64,000 bases of DNA from Burkholderia sp. IMCC1007 (lineage in GTDB: Bacteria > Pseudomonadota > Gammaproteobacteria > Burkholderiales > Burkholderiaceae), in NCBI RefSeq assembly GCF_027257875.1, contig NZ_JAPVQY010000016.1:1-64000 (forward strand). Reading direction: 5' to 3'. A program made the translations under genes and the position numbers. Every line of letters starts with the position of its first letter. Within the stretch, counting starts at the first letter, position 1. The notes below the pieces were generated by a model that was not told where the DNA came from, searched no databases, and saw only the letters and a list, made by a program, of their open reading frames with translations. Shown in pieces: positions 21,341-30,364 of the stretch.

Positions 21341-21360
21341 CGGGCGCCCGAAGGCGCCCG
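21341..21360 (-). terminator. Rho-independent terminator of garD
   Basis: An 8-bp stem (21341-21348 with 21353-21360) closes a 4-nt loop that reads TTCG on the minus strand. TTTT follows on that strand, 27 bp after the garD stop. Confidence 0.8.
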
Positions 21361-21387
21361 CATCGTCAGCCATGCCCGCCGCGCGTA

Positions 21388-22941
21388 TCAGGTCACCGGC
21401 GCCGGGTTGAACAGCGTCAGCGCGTTCGCAAGCTTCCATTGCTCGGCCCACGTGCGGCGCTTGCCGCTCGCGACGTCGAGCATCAGCCGGAACAGTTCCC
21501 AACCCACGTCCTCGATCGTGGCCGCGCCGGTCGCGATCTGCCCCGCGTCGAGATCCATCAGGTCGTGCCAGCGGCGCGCGAGATCGCTGCGCGTCGCAAC
21601 CTTGATCACCGGCACCTGCGCGAGACCGTACGGCGTGCCGCGGCCGGTCGTGAAAATGTGCAGGTTCATCCCGGCCGCGAGCTGCAGCGTGCCGCAGATG
21701 AAGTCGCTCGCGGGCGTCGCCGCGTACAGCAGCCCCTTCTGCCGCGCGCGGTCGCCCGGACGCACGACGCCGGCGATCGGCGCGCTGCCCGACTTCACGA
21801 TCGAGCCCATCGCCTTCTCGACGATGTTCGACAGGCCGCCCTTCTTGTTGCCAGGCGTCGTGTTCGCGCTGCGGTCGACGCGGCCGCGCTGCAGGTAGCG
21901 GTCGTACCAGTCCATCTCGCGGATGATCTCGCGCGCCACCTCTTCGTTCGCCGCGCGCGACGTGAGCTGCGCGACACCGTCGCGCACTTCGGTCACTTCG
22001 GAGAACATGATCGTCGCGCCGGCCCGCACGAGCAGATCGGCCGCGAAGCCGACCGCCGGGTTCGCGGTGAGCCCGGAGAACGCATCGCTGCCGCCGCACT
22101 GCACGCCGACGACGAGATCCGACGCCGGGCAGGTTTCGCGACGGCGGCGGTTCAGCCGCTCGAGGTGCGATTCGGCCATCGTCATGATCGACTCGATCAT
22201 CGAGTTGAAGCCGACGTGCGCGGCGTCCTGCAGGCACACGACGCCACCGTTGTCCGTCGCGCCGTCCGCCGCGACCGGAATCGAGCCGGGCGGCAGCAGG
22301 CGCTCGGGCTGCAGCTTCTCGCAGCCGAGGCTGACGGTCATCACCTCGCCGCCGAAGTTCGGGTTCAGGCTGATGTTGCGCAGCGTGCGGATCGGAATGT
22401 CGGCGTCGGGCGCATCGATCGCGACGCCGCAGCCGTACGTATGCTCGAGCCCGACCACGTCGTCGACGTTCGGGTAACGCGGCAGCAGTTCTTCCTTGAT
22501 CCGCTTCACCGCATGCTCGACGACGCCCGACACGCACTGCACGGTGGTCGTGATCGCGAGGATGTTGCGCGTGCCGACCGAGCCGTCGGGATTGCGGAAG
22601 CCCTCAAACGTATAGCCTTCGAGCGGCTCGAGCGGCGGCGCGGCGCGCGTCGCGAGCGGCAGATCGTCGAGCCCCGGCGGCTCGGGCATGCGCATCGTGC
22701 GTTCATTGACCCAGCTGCCGCGGCGCAGCTCGGTGAGCGCGTAGCCGATCACGACGTTGTAGCGGACGATCGGGTCGCCGGCCGCGAGATCGGCGAGCGC
22801 GACCTTGTGCCCTTGCGGCACGCCTTCGCGCAGCGTGAGCCCGTCGGCGAATGTCGCCCCTTCGGGCAAACCGCCGTCATTCACGACGATCGCGACGTTG
22901 TCGTCCGGGTGCACGCGGATATAGAGAGGGGAAGCAGTCAT
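21388..22941 (-). CDS. garD: Galactarate dehydratase
   Basis: A 517-residue dehydratase of the UxaA/GarD family that removes water from galactarate to give 5-keto-4-deoxyglucarate. The N-terminal SAF-like domain ([27 protein letters not shown]) and the main domain ([57 protein letters not shown], ending VFNPAPVT-like) follow E. coli GarD closely over the full length, more than UxaA. AGGA lies 7 nt before the ATG. Divergent from kdgD, whose product uses its product. Confidence 0.93.
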   Translation of the reverse strand: MTASPLYIRVHPDDNVAIVVNDGGLPEGATFADGLTLREGVPQGHKVALADLAAGDPIVRYNVVIGYALTELRRGSWVNERTMRMPEPPGLDDLPLATRAAPPLEPLEGYTFEGFRNPDGSVGTRNILAITTTVQCVSGVVEHAVKRIKEELLPRYPNVDDVVGLEHTYGCGVAIDAPDADIPIRTLRNISLNPNFGGEVMTVSLGCEKLQPERLLPPGSIPVAADGATDNGGVVCLQDAAHVGFNSMIESIMTMAESHLERLNRRRRETCPASDLVVGVQCGGSDAFSGLTANPAVGFAADLLVRAGATIMFSEVTEVRDGVAQLTSRAANEEVAREIIREMDWYDRYLQRGRVDRSANTTPGNKKGGLSNIVEKAMGSIVKSGSAPIAGVVRPGDRARQKGLLYAATPASDFICGTLQLAAGMNLHIFTTGRGTPYGLAQVPVIKVATRSDLARRWHDLMDLDAGQIATGAATIEDVGWELFRLMLDVASGKRRTWAEQWKLANALTLFNPAPVT

Positions 22942-22974
22942 CGGAATTCCTGGAAGCTACCGGTGATATCGTTA

Positions 22975-23103
22975 GTCATCATACGACATTCAACACCTAT
23001 GCAGGGTAGTACGTAAACCCTTATCCGGAAAGACCCCTACCCGCAATCCGCCTGCAACCCGCTTGCGTCACGCTTCCCCTCGTTGTACGATGACATACAA
23101 CGA
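22975..23103. promoter_or_regulatory. garD-kdgD divergent control region with dyads
   Basis: The 229-bp gap contains a 24-bp dyad, TCGTTGTA (23080-23087), 8 bp, TACAACGA (23096-23103). The core TACGATGAC is at 23086-23094. A related TATGATGAC lies on the minus strand at 22983-22975, next to garD. The form resembles operators of GntR-type regulators; no regulator gene is linked. Confidence 0.5.
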
Positions 23104-23170
23104 CATCGCCAATGTGGCTCGTATGCCGTTCCCGACGAACCCAGCACTCGCGCTAGACGGACGACCAACC

Positions 23171-24085
23171 ATGACCTCACCGCAAGAACTCAAACAGATC
23201 ATCTCCCACGGCCTGCTGTCGTTTCCGCTGACGGACTTCGACGCGGACGGCAGCTTCCGCCCGACCACCTATGCCGAACGCCTCGAATGGCTCGCACCGT
23301 ACGGTGCGTCCGCGCTGTTCGCGGCCGGCGGCACGGGTGAATTCTTTTCGCTCACGCAGCGCGAATATTCGGACGTGATCCGCGTCGCGACCGAGACCTG
23401 CAAGGGCAAGGTGCCGATCCTCGCCGGCGCGGGCGGCGCGACGCGCGTCGCGATCGAATATGCGCAGGAAGCCGAGCGCCTCGGCGCGAGCGGCGTGCTG
23501 CTGATGCCGCACTACCTGACCGAAGCGAGCCAGGAAGGGATCGCCGAGCACGTCGAGCAGGTCTGCCGTGCGCTGAAGATCGGCGTCGTGGTGTACAACC
23601 GCGCGAATTCGAAGCTGAACGCCGACATGCTCGAGCGCCTGGCCGACCGTTGCCCGAACCTGATCGGCTTCAAGGACGGCGTCGGCGAAATCGAGAGCAT
23701 GGTCACGATCCGCCGCCGCCTCGGCGACCGCTTCGCGTACCTCGGCGGCCTGCCGACGGCCGAAGTCTACGCAGCCGCGTACAAGGCGCTCGGCGTGCCG
23801 GTGTACTCGTCGGCGGTGTTCAACTTCATCCCGAAGACGGCGATGGCATTCTACGAAGCGATCGCGAAGGACGACCACGCAACGGTCGGCCGCCTGATCG
23901 ACGAGTTCTTCCTGCCGTACCTGAAGATCCGCAACCGCCGCGCGGGCTACGCGGTCAGCATCGTGAAGGCGGGCGCGAAGCTGGTCGGCCACGACGCGGG
24001 CCCGGTGCGCGCACCGCTCGTCGACCTGACCGACGCCGAAGTGGCCGAGCTGGACGTGCTGATCAAGAAGATGGGCCCGCAGTAA
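23171..24085 (+). CDS. kdgD: 5-Dehydro-4-deoxyglucarate dehydratase (decarboxylating)
   Basis: A 304-residue DapA-superfamily enzyme that dehydrates and decarboxylates 5-keto-4-deoxyglucarate to alpha-ketoglutarate semialdehyde. K168 (LIGFKDG) is the Schiff-base lysine, Y142 (VVYNRANS) the catalytic tyrosine, and GGTGE at 53-57 the carboxylate-binding loop. The ATG at 23171 matches the family N-terminus ([21 protein letters not shown]). The open frame upstream runs through the operator region and is not used. Works between GarD and the semialdehyde dehydrogenase at 25667. Confidence 0.93.
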   Translation: MTSPQELKQIISHGLLSFPLTDFDADGSFRPTTYAERLEWLAPYGASALFAAGGTGEFFSLTQREYSDVIRVATETCKGKVPILAGAGGATRVAIEYAQEAERLGASGVLLMPHYLTEASQEGIAEHVEQVCRALKIGVVVYNRANSKLNADMLERLADRCPNLIGFKDGVGEIESMVTIRRRLGDRFAYLGGLPTAEVYAAAYKALGVPVYSSAVFNFIPKTAMAFYEAIAKDDHATVGRLIDEFFLPYLKIRNRRAGYAVSIVKAGAKLVGHDAGPVRAPLVDLTDAEVAELDVLIKKMGPQ

Positions 24086-24152
24086 GCAGGCATGGCCGGC
24101 GCGGCGCCCTCTGTGGCGGCGCGGCCGGCTATCGGGTTGCCTGTTTTGCATC

Positions 24153-24175
24153 GCGGCCGGCTTTTTGCCGGCCGC
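24153..24175 (+). terminator. Probable terminator hairpin after kdgD
   Basis: GCGGCCGGC (24153-24161) and GCCGGCCGC (24167-24175) form a 9-bp stem around a TTTTT loop. The tract after it (GCGCGTTTG) is only weakly T-rich. It may also end the convergent gene at 24237. Confidence 0.5.
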
Positions 24176-24236
24176 GCGCGTTTGTGGCGACAGTCGCGCG
24201 ACGCGCCCGGCCGCGCAGTGCCGCGCGCCATTCAAT

Positions 24237-24788
24237 TCACATCTGCGCGATGACGCCGATGATCCGGTGACGCACGTTGCCGAGCCGGATCCCGGTCGCT
24301 TCGATCTGTCCCTGCACATCCGCACGCGCACGTGCATTCGACTCGGCGCCGAGAATCTGCCCCAGCACGTCGCGATCGACGACCGCATCGAAGAACCGGC
24401 CGACCGTGATCGTCGCGGACTGCTTCGCGGTGGTGAGCTGGCCGTTGGCCTGCATCAGCGCTTCGGTGCGCAGATTCTGGTCGCGCTCGTCGATGCCGCG
24501 GCGATACTCGAGCGCGAACACCAGCGCTTCCATGTCCTGCCTGAAACGGCGCACGGCGAGGCCGAACATCAGCGAATGCGCGTCCGAGCCCGTCACAGGC
24601 CGCCCCTGGTTGATCGTCACGTCGAATTCGCTGCCGCCCAGGTCGCGCTGGAATTCCAGCAGCGCATTCGCGAGCACGCGCCCTTCGCTGTACTGGCCGA
24701 TCCGGCTGCGCACGGACTGCGCGACGTCGCCGATCGCCTTCCATAATCCTGCGGCGAACAGGTGATCGCCGCGCTTGCTGATGTTCAT
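24237..24788 (-). CDS. Hypothetical protein, no family recognised
   Basis: A 183-residue, soluble, mixed-charge protein with a good ribosome-binding site (AAGGAG about 8 nt before ATG) and codon use like its neighbours, so it is probably real. Sequence features are DVTINQGRPVTGSDAHSLMFG in the middle and helix-rich flanks rich in Arg, Glu and Gln. There is no signal peptide or membrane span. It lies between kdgD and vapBC and is transcribed alone. No function is suggested by sequence or context. Confidence 0.7.
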   Translation of the reverse strand: MNISKRGDHLFAAGLWKAIGDVAQSVRSRIGQYSEGRVLANALLEFQRDLGGSEFDVTINQGRPVTGSDAHSLMFGLAVRRFRQDMEALVFALEYRRGIDERDQNLRTEALMQANGQLTTAKQSATITVGRFFDAVVDRDVLGQILGAESNARARADVQGQIEATGIRLGNVRHRIIGVIAQM

Positions 24789-24925
24789 CGGGTGGCTCCT
24801 TGTTGGTCTTGTGCCAGGCTCTCAGGCTCGGCCGCGGGCCGGCCGGCCCGAGGCTTCGCTACTGTAGGAGAAATTGCGGGGAGGCGGAAGCCGGCGCCCA
24901 CCCCGCCAAGGAGGGCACATCATCG

Positions 24926-24957
24926 AATGCATCATTTGATGCGATAATTGATGCATT
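24926..24957 (+). promoter_or_regulatory. vapBC promoter/operator dyad
   Basis: AATGCATCA (24926-24934) and TGATGCATT (24949-24957) form a perfect 9-bp inverted repeat. A second palindrome GCATCA-TT-TGATGC (24929-24942) is nested inside, giving three TGATGC half-sites. GATAAT (24943-24948) can serve as the -10. This is the usual setting for autorepression by a VapBC complex. Confidence 0.75.
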
Positions 24958-24977
24958 GACTTTCTGGGGAGTTGCTC

Positions 24978-25175
24978 ATGCGTACCACCTTGTCCCTCGA
25001 CGACGCACTGCTCGCCAAAGCGCAGCAATTAACCGGCGTCACCGAAAAATCGGCGCTGGTGAGAGAAGCGCTGCGCGCGTTGATCGCGCGCGAAAGCGCA
25101 CGACGACTCGCCCGCCTCGGCGGCACCGAGCCCGGCCTTGAATCCGTTCCACGCCGCCCATCGGAGCCCGCATGA
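24978..25175 (+). CDS. vapB: VapB-type antitoxin
   Basis: A 65-residue antitoxin. Residues 1-10 (MRTTLSLDDA) form a ribbon-helix-helix strand typical of type II VapB proteins, and the middle helix SALVREALRALIARESARRLARLGG is the usual dimer and linker region. The C-terminal tail should wrap the toxin. GGGGAG lies 6 nt before the ATG at 24978. It overlaps vapC by 4 bp (ATGA), as expected for a toxin-antitoxin pair, and probably represses its own promoter. Confidence 0.9.
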   Translation: MRTTLSLDDALLAKAQQLTGVTEKSALVREALRALIARESARRLARLGGTEPGLESVPRRPSEPA

Positions 25176-25543
25176 TTCTTGTCGACACTTCAGTGTGGAT
25201 CGACCACCTGCGGGCCGGCGATGCAACGCTCACGACATTGCTGGAAGCTGAACGGGTGTTGATCCATCCATTCATCATCGGCGAGCTCGCGCTCGGCAGC
25301 ATGCGCAATCGCCACACCGTACTGGATGCGCTGCGGGACCTTCCCACCGCGGCACCCGCAAACGACGACGAAGTCCAGCGCATGATCGATGTCGTGCCGC
25401 TTCACGGACTCGGCATCGGTTACGTCGACGCCCATCTGCTTGCCTCGGTCAGACTGACCGCCGGCAGCAAGCTGTGGACACGCGACCGGCGCTTGCTGGC
25501 CGCAGCCGAACGCCTGCAACTCGTCGCCCATCCCGCTCACTGA
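25172..25543 (+). CDS. vapC: VapC-type PIN-domain ribonuclease toxin
   Basis: A 123-residue PIN-domain protein. The acidic residues that bind the catalytic metal are D5 (ILVDTSVWID), E38 (IIGELALG), D86 (GYVDAHLLAS) and D105 (LWTRDRRLLAAA), so the active site is intact. VapC toxins cut tRNA or rRNA and are neutralised by VapB. The pair sits between aldarate genes and may be an insertion into that locus, although codon use is ordinary. Confidence 0.92.
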   Translation: MILVDTSVWIDHLRAGDATLTTLLEAERVLIHPFIIGELALGSMRNRHTVLDALRDLPTAAPANDDEVQRMIDVVPLHGLGIGYVDAHLLASVRLTAGSKLWTRDRRLLAAAERLQLVAHPAH

Positions 25544-25584
25544 CCGCGCGAGACCAGCGGCGTGCAAGCCGGCCATCAATGCAA

Positions 25585-25618
25585 AAAGCGGAGGAAGCCA
25601 CCCGGCCACCTCCGCTTT
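25585..25618 (-). terminator. Rho-independent terminator of the semialdehyde dehydrogenase gene
   Basis: A 10-bp stem (25585-25594 with 25609-25618) is followed on the minus strand by TTTTT. The plus strand ends in CTTTC, so it could also stop vapC read-through. Confidence 0.8.
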
Positions 25619-25666
25619 CACTGATCCGCCAAGCGGCCCGGGCTTGCGCCGCGAGCCGCCGCACGC

Positions 25667-27244
25667 TCACTCCGCCTTGCCGTCCCGCAGACGCGGAATC
25701 GCGAGCGGATTGCTTTCCTGCAGCCCGTCGGGCAGCAGATCGTCCGGGAAGTCCTGGTAGCACACCGGCCGCAGGAAACGCGCGATCGCGGTCGCGCCGA
25801 CCGACGTGACGGCCGGGTTCGACGTGGCCGGGAACGGCCCGCCGTGCACCATCGCGTCGCACACCTCGACGCCCGTCGGGTAGCCGTTGACGAGCAGACG
25901 CCCGGCCTTGCGTTCGAGGATCGGCAGCAGACGGCGCGCGAGCGGCTTGTCGTCGGCGTCGATCTGCAGCGTGGCCGTCAGCTGGCCTTCCAGCGCTTCA
26001 AGCACGCGCGCGACTTCGTCGAGATCGCGGCAGCGCACGATCAGCGATGCCGGCCCGAACACTTCGTGGCTGAACGCCGGCTCGGCCAGGAACGCCGCTG
26101 CGGCGACCTCGTACAGCGCGCCGCCCGCCTGGCATTCCGTCTGCGCCGCTTCGCCCGCGCCGATTTCGCGCACGCCCGGCAGTTCGGCCAGCTTGCCGCG
26201 GCCGTTGCGATACGCGTCGGCGATGCCGCGCGTGAGCATCACGCCGGCCGGCTTCTTCGCGAGCGCCTGCGCGGCGACGGATTCGAACCGGTCGAGATCG
26301 GGGCCATCGATCGCGAGCACGAGGCCGGGGTTCGTACAGAACTGGCCGACGCCCTGCGTCAGCGAATCGACGAAGCCGGTTGCGATCGCGTCGCCGCGCG
26401 CGGCCAGCGCGGACGGGAACAACACGACCGGATTGATGCTGCTCATTTCCGCATAGACGGGAATCGGCTGCGGGCGCGCGTTCGCGAGCTGCACGAGCGC
26501 CATGCCGCCCTGGCGCGACCCGGTGAAGCCGACGGCCTGGATCGCCGGATGGCTGACGAGTGCCGCGCCGATCACGCGGCCGGAGCCGATCAGCAGCGAG
26601 AACACGCCGGCCGGCATCCCGCATTTCGCGACGGCGGCGCGGATCGCGCGGCCGACCAGTTCGGACGTGCCGAGGTGCGCCTCGTGCGCCTTGACGATCA
26701 CCGGGCAGCCGGCCGCCAGCGCCGACGCGGTGTCGCCGCCGGCCACCGAGAACGCCAGCGGGAAGTTGCTCGCGCCGAACACGACGACGGGCCCGAGCCC
26801 GACCTTCTGCAGCCGCAGGTCGGAGCGCGGCAGCGGCGTGCGCGCGGGCAGCGCGGGATCGACCGACGCGGCGAGGAAACGCCCGTCGCGCACGACGCGC
26901 GCGAACAGCCGGAGCTGGCCGACGGTGCGGCCGCGCTCGCCCTGCAGGCGTGCGACGGGCAGGCCCGTTTCGGCGTGTGCACGCTCGATCAGCGCGTCGC
27001 CGAGCGCGACGATTTCGTCGGCGATCGCTTCGAGAAACGCCGCGCGGGCCGCGAGCGGCTGCGCGCGGTAGGCGTCGAAGGCGTCGCGCGCGAGCGCGCA
27101 CGCGCGCTCGACGTCGGCCTGCGTCGCGACGCCGAACGCCGGCGCGTCGATCGGCGCGCCCTTCGTCGGGTCGAACGCGCGCAAGGTACCGGCCGAGCCG
27201 GCCACCGCGTCGGCGCCGATCAGCATCTCTCCAGTCAGTTGCAT
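25667..27244 (-). CDS. Alpha-ketoglutarate semialdehyde dehydrogenase
   Basis: A 525-residue NADP-type aldehyde dehydrogenase that oxidises 2,5-dioxopentanoate (alpha-ketoglutarate semialdehyde) to alpha-ketoglutarate. C303 (QFCTNPG) is the nucleophile, E266 (YAEMSSINP) the general base and N160 (FGASNFP) the oxyanion residue. The long form and the AEMSSINP version of the glutamate motif fit the hydroxyproline/aldarate type of the enzyme. GGAG stands about 9 nt before the ATG at 27244. It finishes the GarD-KdgD pathway. Confidence 0.9.
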   Translation of the reverse strand: MQLTGEMLIGADAVAGSAGTLRAFDPTKGAPIDAPAFGVATQADVERACALARDAFDAYRAQPLAARAAFLEAIADEIVALGDALIERAHAETGLPVARLQGERGRTVGQLRLFARVVRDGRFLAASVDPALPARTPLPRSDLRLQKVGLGPVVVFGASNFPLAFSVAGGDTASALAAGCPVIVKAHEAHLGTSELVGRAIRAAVAKCGMPAGVFSLLIGSGRVIGAALVSHPAIQAVGFTGSRQGGMALVQLANARPQPIPVYAEMSSINPVVLFPSALAARGDAIATGFVDSLTQGVGQFCTNPGLVLAIDGPDLDRFESVAAQALAKKPAGVMLTRGIADAYRNGRGKLAELPGVREIGAGEAAQTECQAGGALYEVAAAAFLAEPAFSHEVFGPASLIVRCRDLDEVARVLEALEGQLTATLQIDADDKPLARRLLPILERKAGRLLVNGYPTGVEVCDAMVHGGPFPATSNPAVTSVGATAIARFLRPVCYQDFPDDLLPDGLQESNPLAIPRLRDGKAE

Positions 27245-27432
27245 GGGGTGTGCTCCGTGGTTCGGGAATGATGGGCTCATTGTAGCTCAACAGATACGAT
27301 GTCTGCCGACGCTATTTCGATATTCGCGCGGTGCGCCGAACCTGGCATCGCCACCCGCGGAAGCCTTGTATGTCCGGTGTAGCCGCGCTTTTCTTCCCTT
27401 TTTGCGTCATCCTCCAAAGGGAAAACCCGAGG

Positions 27433-27483
27433 TTTCTGCATCCGGGCGCTGCTCATAGAATCGCAGTTATGTTATATGACGAC
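27433..27483 (+). promoter_or_regulatory. gudP promoter overlapping a motif shared with garD/kdgD
   Basis: TTTCTG (27433-27438), a 17-bp spacer and TAGAAT (27456-27461) predict a start near 27468, only a few bases before the gudP ATG. TATGACGAC at 27475-27483 overlaps the start codon and matches the TAYGAYGAC cores near garD and kdgD. Confidence 0.45.
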
Positions 27484-28885
27484 GTACATTAAAGTGCCCA
27501 ATCAAACCACCCCTCGCGATCTCCCGATCGATCTCGCCGGCACCGCGCGCCGCACCGCCGTGCGGTACTGGATCCTGGCGATGCTGTTCATCGTCACGAC
27601 GCTCAACTATGCGGACCGCGCAACGCTGTCGATCACCGGAACGCCGATCCGCAAGGCATTCGGCATCGATCCGGTGACGATGGGCTACATCTTCTCCGCG
27701 TTCAGCTGGGCGTACGTGCTCGCGCAATTGCCGAGCGGCTGGCTGCTCGACCGCTTCGGCGCGCGGCGCGTGTATGCGACGAGCATCTTCCTGTGGTCGG
27801 CGTTCACGCTGCTGCAGAGCACGATCGGTCTCGGCGGCAGCGCGGCGTTCGCGGTAACGGCGCTGTTCGTGATGCGCTTCGCGGTCGGCATCGCCGAAGC
27901 GCCCGCGTTTCCCGCGAACGCGAAGGTCGTCGCGAGCTGGTTCCCGACCGCCGAGCGCGGCACGGCGTCGGCGATCTTCAACGCCGCGCAGTATTTCGCG
28001 GCCGTGGTGTTCTCGCCGCTGATGGCGTGGCTCACGCATGCATACGGCTGGCATCAGGTGTATCTGTGGCTCGGCCTCGCCGGCATCGCGCTCGCATTCC
28101 TGTGGTTGCGCGTGATGAAGGATCCGGCCGACCATCCGGCCGTGAACCGCGCGGAACTCGAGCATATCGAGCAGGGCGGCGGCCTCGTGCGCACGACGAG
28201 CCGGCCGGCCGCGGCGCGCAGCAACAGCACGGCGTCCGCGGGCAGTCGTGTCGCGGGCTGGTACTACGTGCGCCAGCTGCTGTCGAACCGGATGCTGCTC
28301 GGCGTCTATCTCGGCCAGTACTGCGTGAACGTGCTCACCTACTTCTTCCTCACGTGGTTCCCGATCTACCTCGTGCAGGCGCGCGGGATGTCGCTGCTGA
28401 AGGCCGGCTTCATGACGTCGCTGCCGGCGATCTGCGGGTTCCTCGGCGGCGTGCTCGGCGGGATGCTGTCGGATACGCTGATCCGTCGCGGCGTGTCGCT
28501 GACGCTCGCGCGCAAGATCCCGATCGTCGGCGGAATGCTGCTGTCGATGGTCATCATCGGCTGCAACTACGTCGACAGCGAAGTGCTCGTGATCGTGCTG
28601 ATGGCCGTGTCGTTCTTCGGCAAGGGGATCGGCTCGCTCGGCTGGGCGGTCGTCGCGGACACCGCGCCGAAGGAGGCGATCGGCCTGTCGGGCAGCCTCT
28701 TCAACATGTTCGGCAACACGGCCGGCATCGTCGCGCCGATCGCGATCGGCTACCTGGTCGGCGCGAGCGGCTCGTTCAACGGCGCACTCGTGTTCGTCGG
28801 GCTGAACGCGCTCGTCACGGTGTTCAGCTATCTCGTGATCGTGAAGGACATCAAGCGCGTCGAGCTGCGTCATCGCGACGCGTGA
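27476..28885 (+). CDS. gudP: Glucarate/galactarate MFS transporter, GudP-like
   Basis: A 469-residue ACS-family major facilitator with about 12 spans. RYWILAMLFIVTTLNYADRATLS, YIFSAFSWAYVLAQLPSGWLLDRFG, AEAPAFPANAKVVASWFP and YFFLTWFPIYLVQARGMSLLKAGF align closely with E. coli GudP. It should import glucarate and galactarate for GarD and KdgD. The first ATG has no ribosome-binding site and the predicted transcript start is only about 8 nt upstream; the GTG at 27494 is an alternative. Confidence 0.9.
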   Translation: MTTYIKVPNQTTPRDLPIDLAGTARRTAVRYWILAMLFIVTTLNYADRATLSITGTPIRKAFGIDPVTMGYIFSAFSWAYVLAQLPSGWLLDRFGARRVYATSIFLWSAFTLLQSTIGLGGSAAFAVTALFVMRFAVGIAEAPAFPANAKVVASWFPTAERGTASAIFNAAQYFAAVVFSPLMAWLTHAYGWHQVYLWLGLAGIALAFLWLRVMKDPADHPAVNRAELEHIEQGGGLVRTTSRPAAARSNSTASAGSRVAGWYYVRQLLSNRMLLGVYLGQYCVNVLTYFFLTWFPIYLVQARGMSLLKAGFMTSLPAICGFLGGVLGGMLSDTLIRRGVSLTLARKIPIVGGMLLSMVIIGCNYVDSEVLVIVLMAVSFFGKGIGSLGWAVVADTAPKEAIGLSGSLFNMFGNTAGIVAPIAIGYLVGASGSFNGALVFVGLNALVTVFSYLVIVKDIKRVELRHRDA

Positions 28886-29131
28886 GTGTCGGCGGGAAAG
28901 GGAAGAAGACGACGGGAGCCGCGCATGAGCGCGGCCGCCGTTCTTGCATCGATCAGGGCACCGAATGCGCAACGCGCGGCATGTCGTGCGCGCGGCGGGT
29001 CCGGCGCCGCCTGGCGGGATGTGTCGGGATGGCACGGGGGTGATGTAGCGCAGCGCCGGGGACGGCCTGGAAGCGGGACACACGCGCGGCACGCGCCGGC
29101 ACGCTGGGCGGCGCCGGCCGGACCGGAATGC

Positions 29132-29146
29132 TTACCTCGCAGGTAA
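29132..29146. promoter_or_regulatory. Dyad TTACCT-cgc-AGGTAA upstream of the XRE regulator
   Basis: A perfect 6-bp inverted repeat with 3-bp spacer lies 37 bp before the start of the XRE-type gene, where its promoter should be. A self-binding operator is likely. The rest of the 297-bp gap after gudP shows nothing else. Confidence 0.5.
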
Positions 29147-29182
29147 TGCCCGGCGTGCGCAGGATTGCCTATCATCGTGGGC

Positions 29183-30031
29183 ATGAACTCGACCACCGCC
29201 CTTCACTCCGTTCCCCCGTCCGCCGGCCGCGCGTCCGGCATCGGCCCGCTGCTGCGCACGTGGCGTCAACGCCGGCGCCTGAGCCAGATGGCACTTGCGC
29301 TCGAAGCGGGCGTGTCCGCGCGGCACCTGAGCTTCGTCGAATCGGGGCGTGCGCAGCCGAGCCGCGACATGGTGCTGCATCTCGCGGAGCGCCTCGACGT
29401 GCCGCTGCGCGAGCGCAACGCGCTGCTCGTCGCGGCCGGCTATGCGCCGCTCTTTCGCGAGCGGCCGTTTTCGGATCCGCAGCTCGAGGCGGCACGCGGC
29501 GCGGTCGAAGCGGTGCTGCGCGGCCATGAGCCCTATCCGGCGCTCGCGGTGGACCGCCACTGGACGCTGCTCGCCGCGAACCGGATGCTGGGCGCGCTGG
29601 TCGCGCAGGCCGATCCGGCGCTGCTGCAGCCGCCCGTCAACGTGCTGCGCCTGAGCCTGCATCCGGACGGCCTCGCGTCGCAGATCGTCAACTGGCACGA
29701 ATGGCGCACGCATATCCTGCATCGGCTGCAACGGCAGATCGACGCGAGCGGCGACCGCACGCTGCATACGCTGCGCGACGAACTCGCCGCGTACCCGGCG
29801 CCGGCCGGGCAGCCCGATGATTCGCACGCGCGCACCGATTTCGCGGATATCGCCGTGCCGCTGCGGCTACGCACGGCGGCCGGCGAGCTGACGTTCTTCA
29901 GCACGACGACAGTGTTCGGCACGCCCGTCGACGTCACGCTGTCGGAACTGGCGATCGAGGCGTTTTTCCCGGCGAACCCGCAGACGGCGGATGCGATGCG
30001 CGCGCTGGCGGACGCGTTGCCGGCGAAGTAA
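29183..30031 (+). CDS. XRE-family regulator with MmyB-like ligand domain
   Basis: A 282-residue regulator. Residues 20-80 form an XRE helix-turn-helix (LLRTWRQRRRLSQMALALEAGVSARHLSFVESGRAQPSRDMVLHLAERL). The rest resembles the MmyB-like ligand-binding domain (DRHWTLLAANRMLGALV, LRLSLHPDGLASQIVNWHEW, ELTFFSTTTVFGTPVDVTLSELAIEAFFP). Related regulators often control a neighbouring oxidoreductase, but none is adjacent here. The ATG at 29183 follows GTGGG and lies six codons inside the open frame. Confidence 0.88.
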   Translation: MNSTTALHSVPPSAGRASGIGPLLRTWRQRRRLSQMALALEAGVSARHLSFVESGRAQPSRDMVLHLAERLDVPLRERNALLVAAGYAPLFRERPFSDPQLEAARGAVEAVLRGHEPYPALAVDRHWTLLAANRMLGALVAQADPALLQPPVNVLRLSLHPDGLASQIVNWHEWRTHILHRLQRQIDASGDRTLHTLRDELAAYPAPAGQPDDSHARTDFADIAVPLRLRTAAGELTFFSTTTVFGTPVDVTLSELAIEAFFPANPQTADAMRALADALPAK

Positions 30032-30364
30032 GGACGATCAGCGGCGCTCGAGCGCCGGCTTCACGCGCAGCGCGAGTAGCACCGTGCCGCCGTGAACGAG
30101 CAACTCCGCATGCCGCCGCGCTGCCGCGTCGAATGCGTCACCGTGACCGACATCGCCGCCGGCTTGCTGTCGAATGCGCTCGGCCATCGATCAGAACTCG
30201 TTCTGTATCTGCTTGTAGCCGACCACCAGCGTATTGTTCGTGCGCGCAATCGTACAAGCGCTCCGGGACGGACCGCAGCGCACCGTTGGCCGGCGGCCCT
30301 GCGCCCGCCTCCGTCGCGCCGGACGGCCCGCCGCCCGGCGATCAATGACGGAGCGCGTGCTCAC
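30032..30364. other. Intergenic region with weak coding traces
   Basis: No supported gene in these 333 bp. On the minus strand an open frame from ATG at 30187 to a stop at 30038 (49 codons) lacks a ribosome-binding site. Just upstream, another minus-strand frame ends at about 30199 with TNNTLVVGYKQIQNEF. Both look protein-like and may be the worn remains of a gene. Confidence 0.4.
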
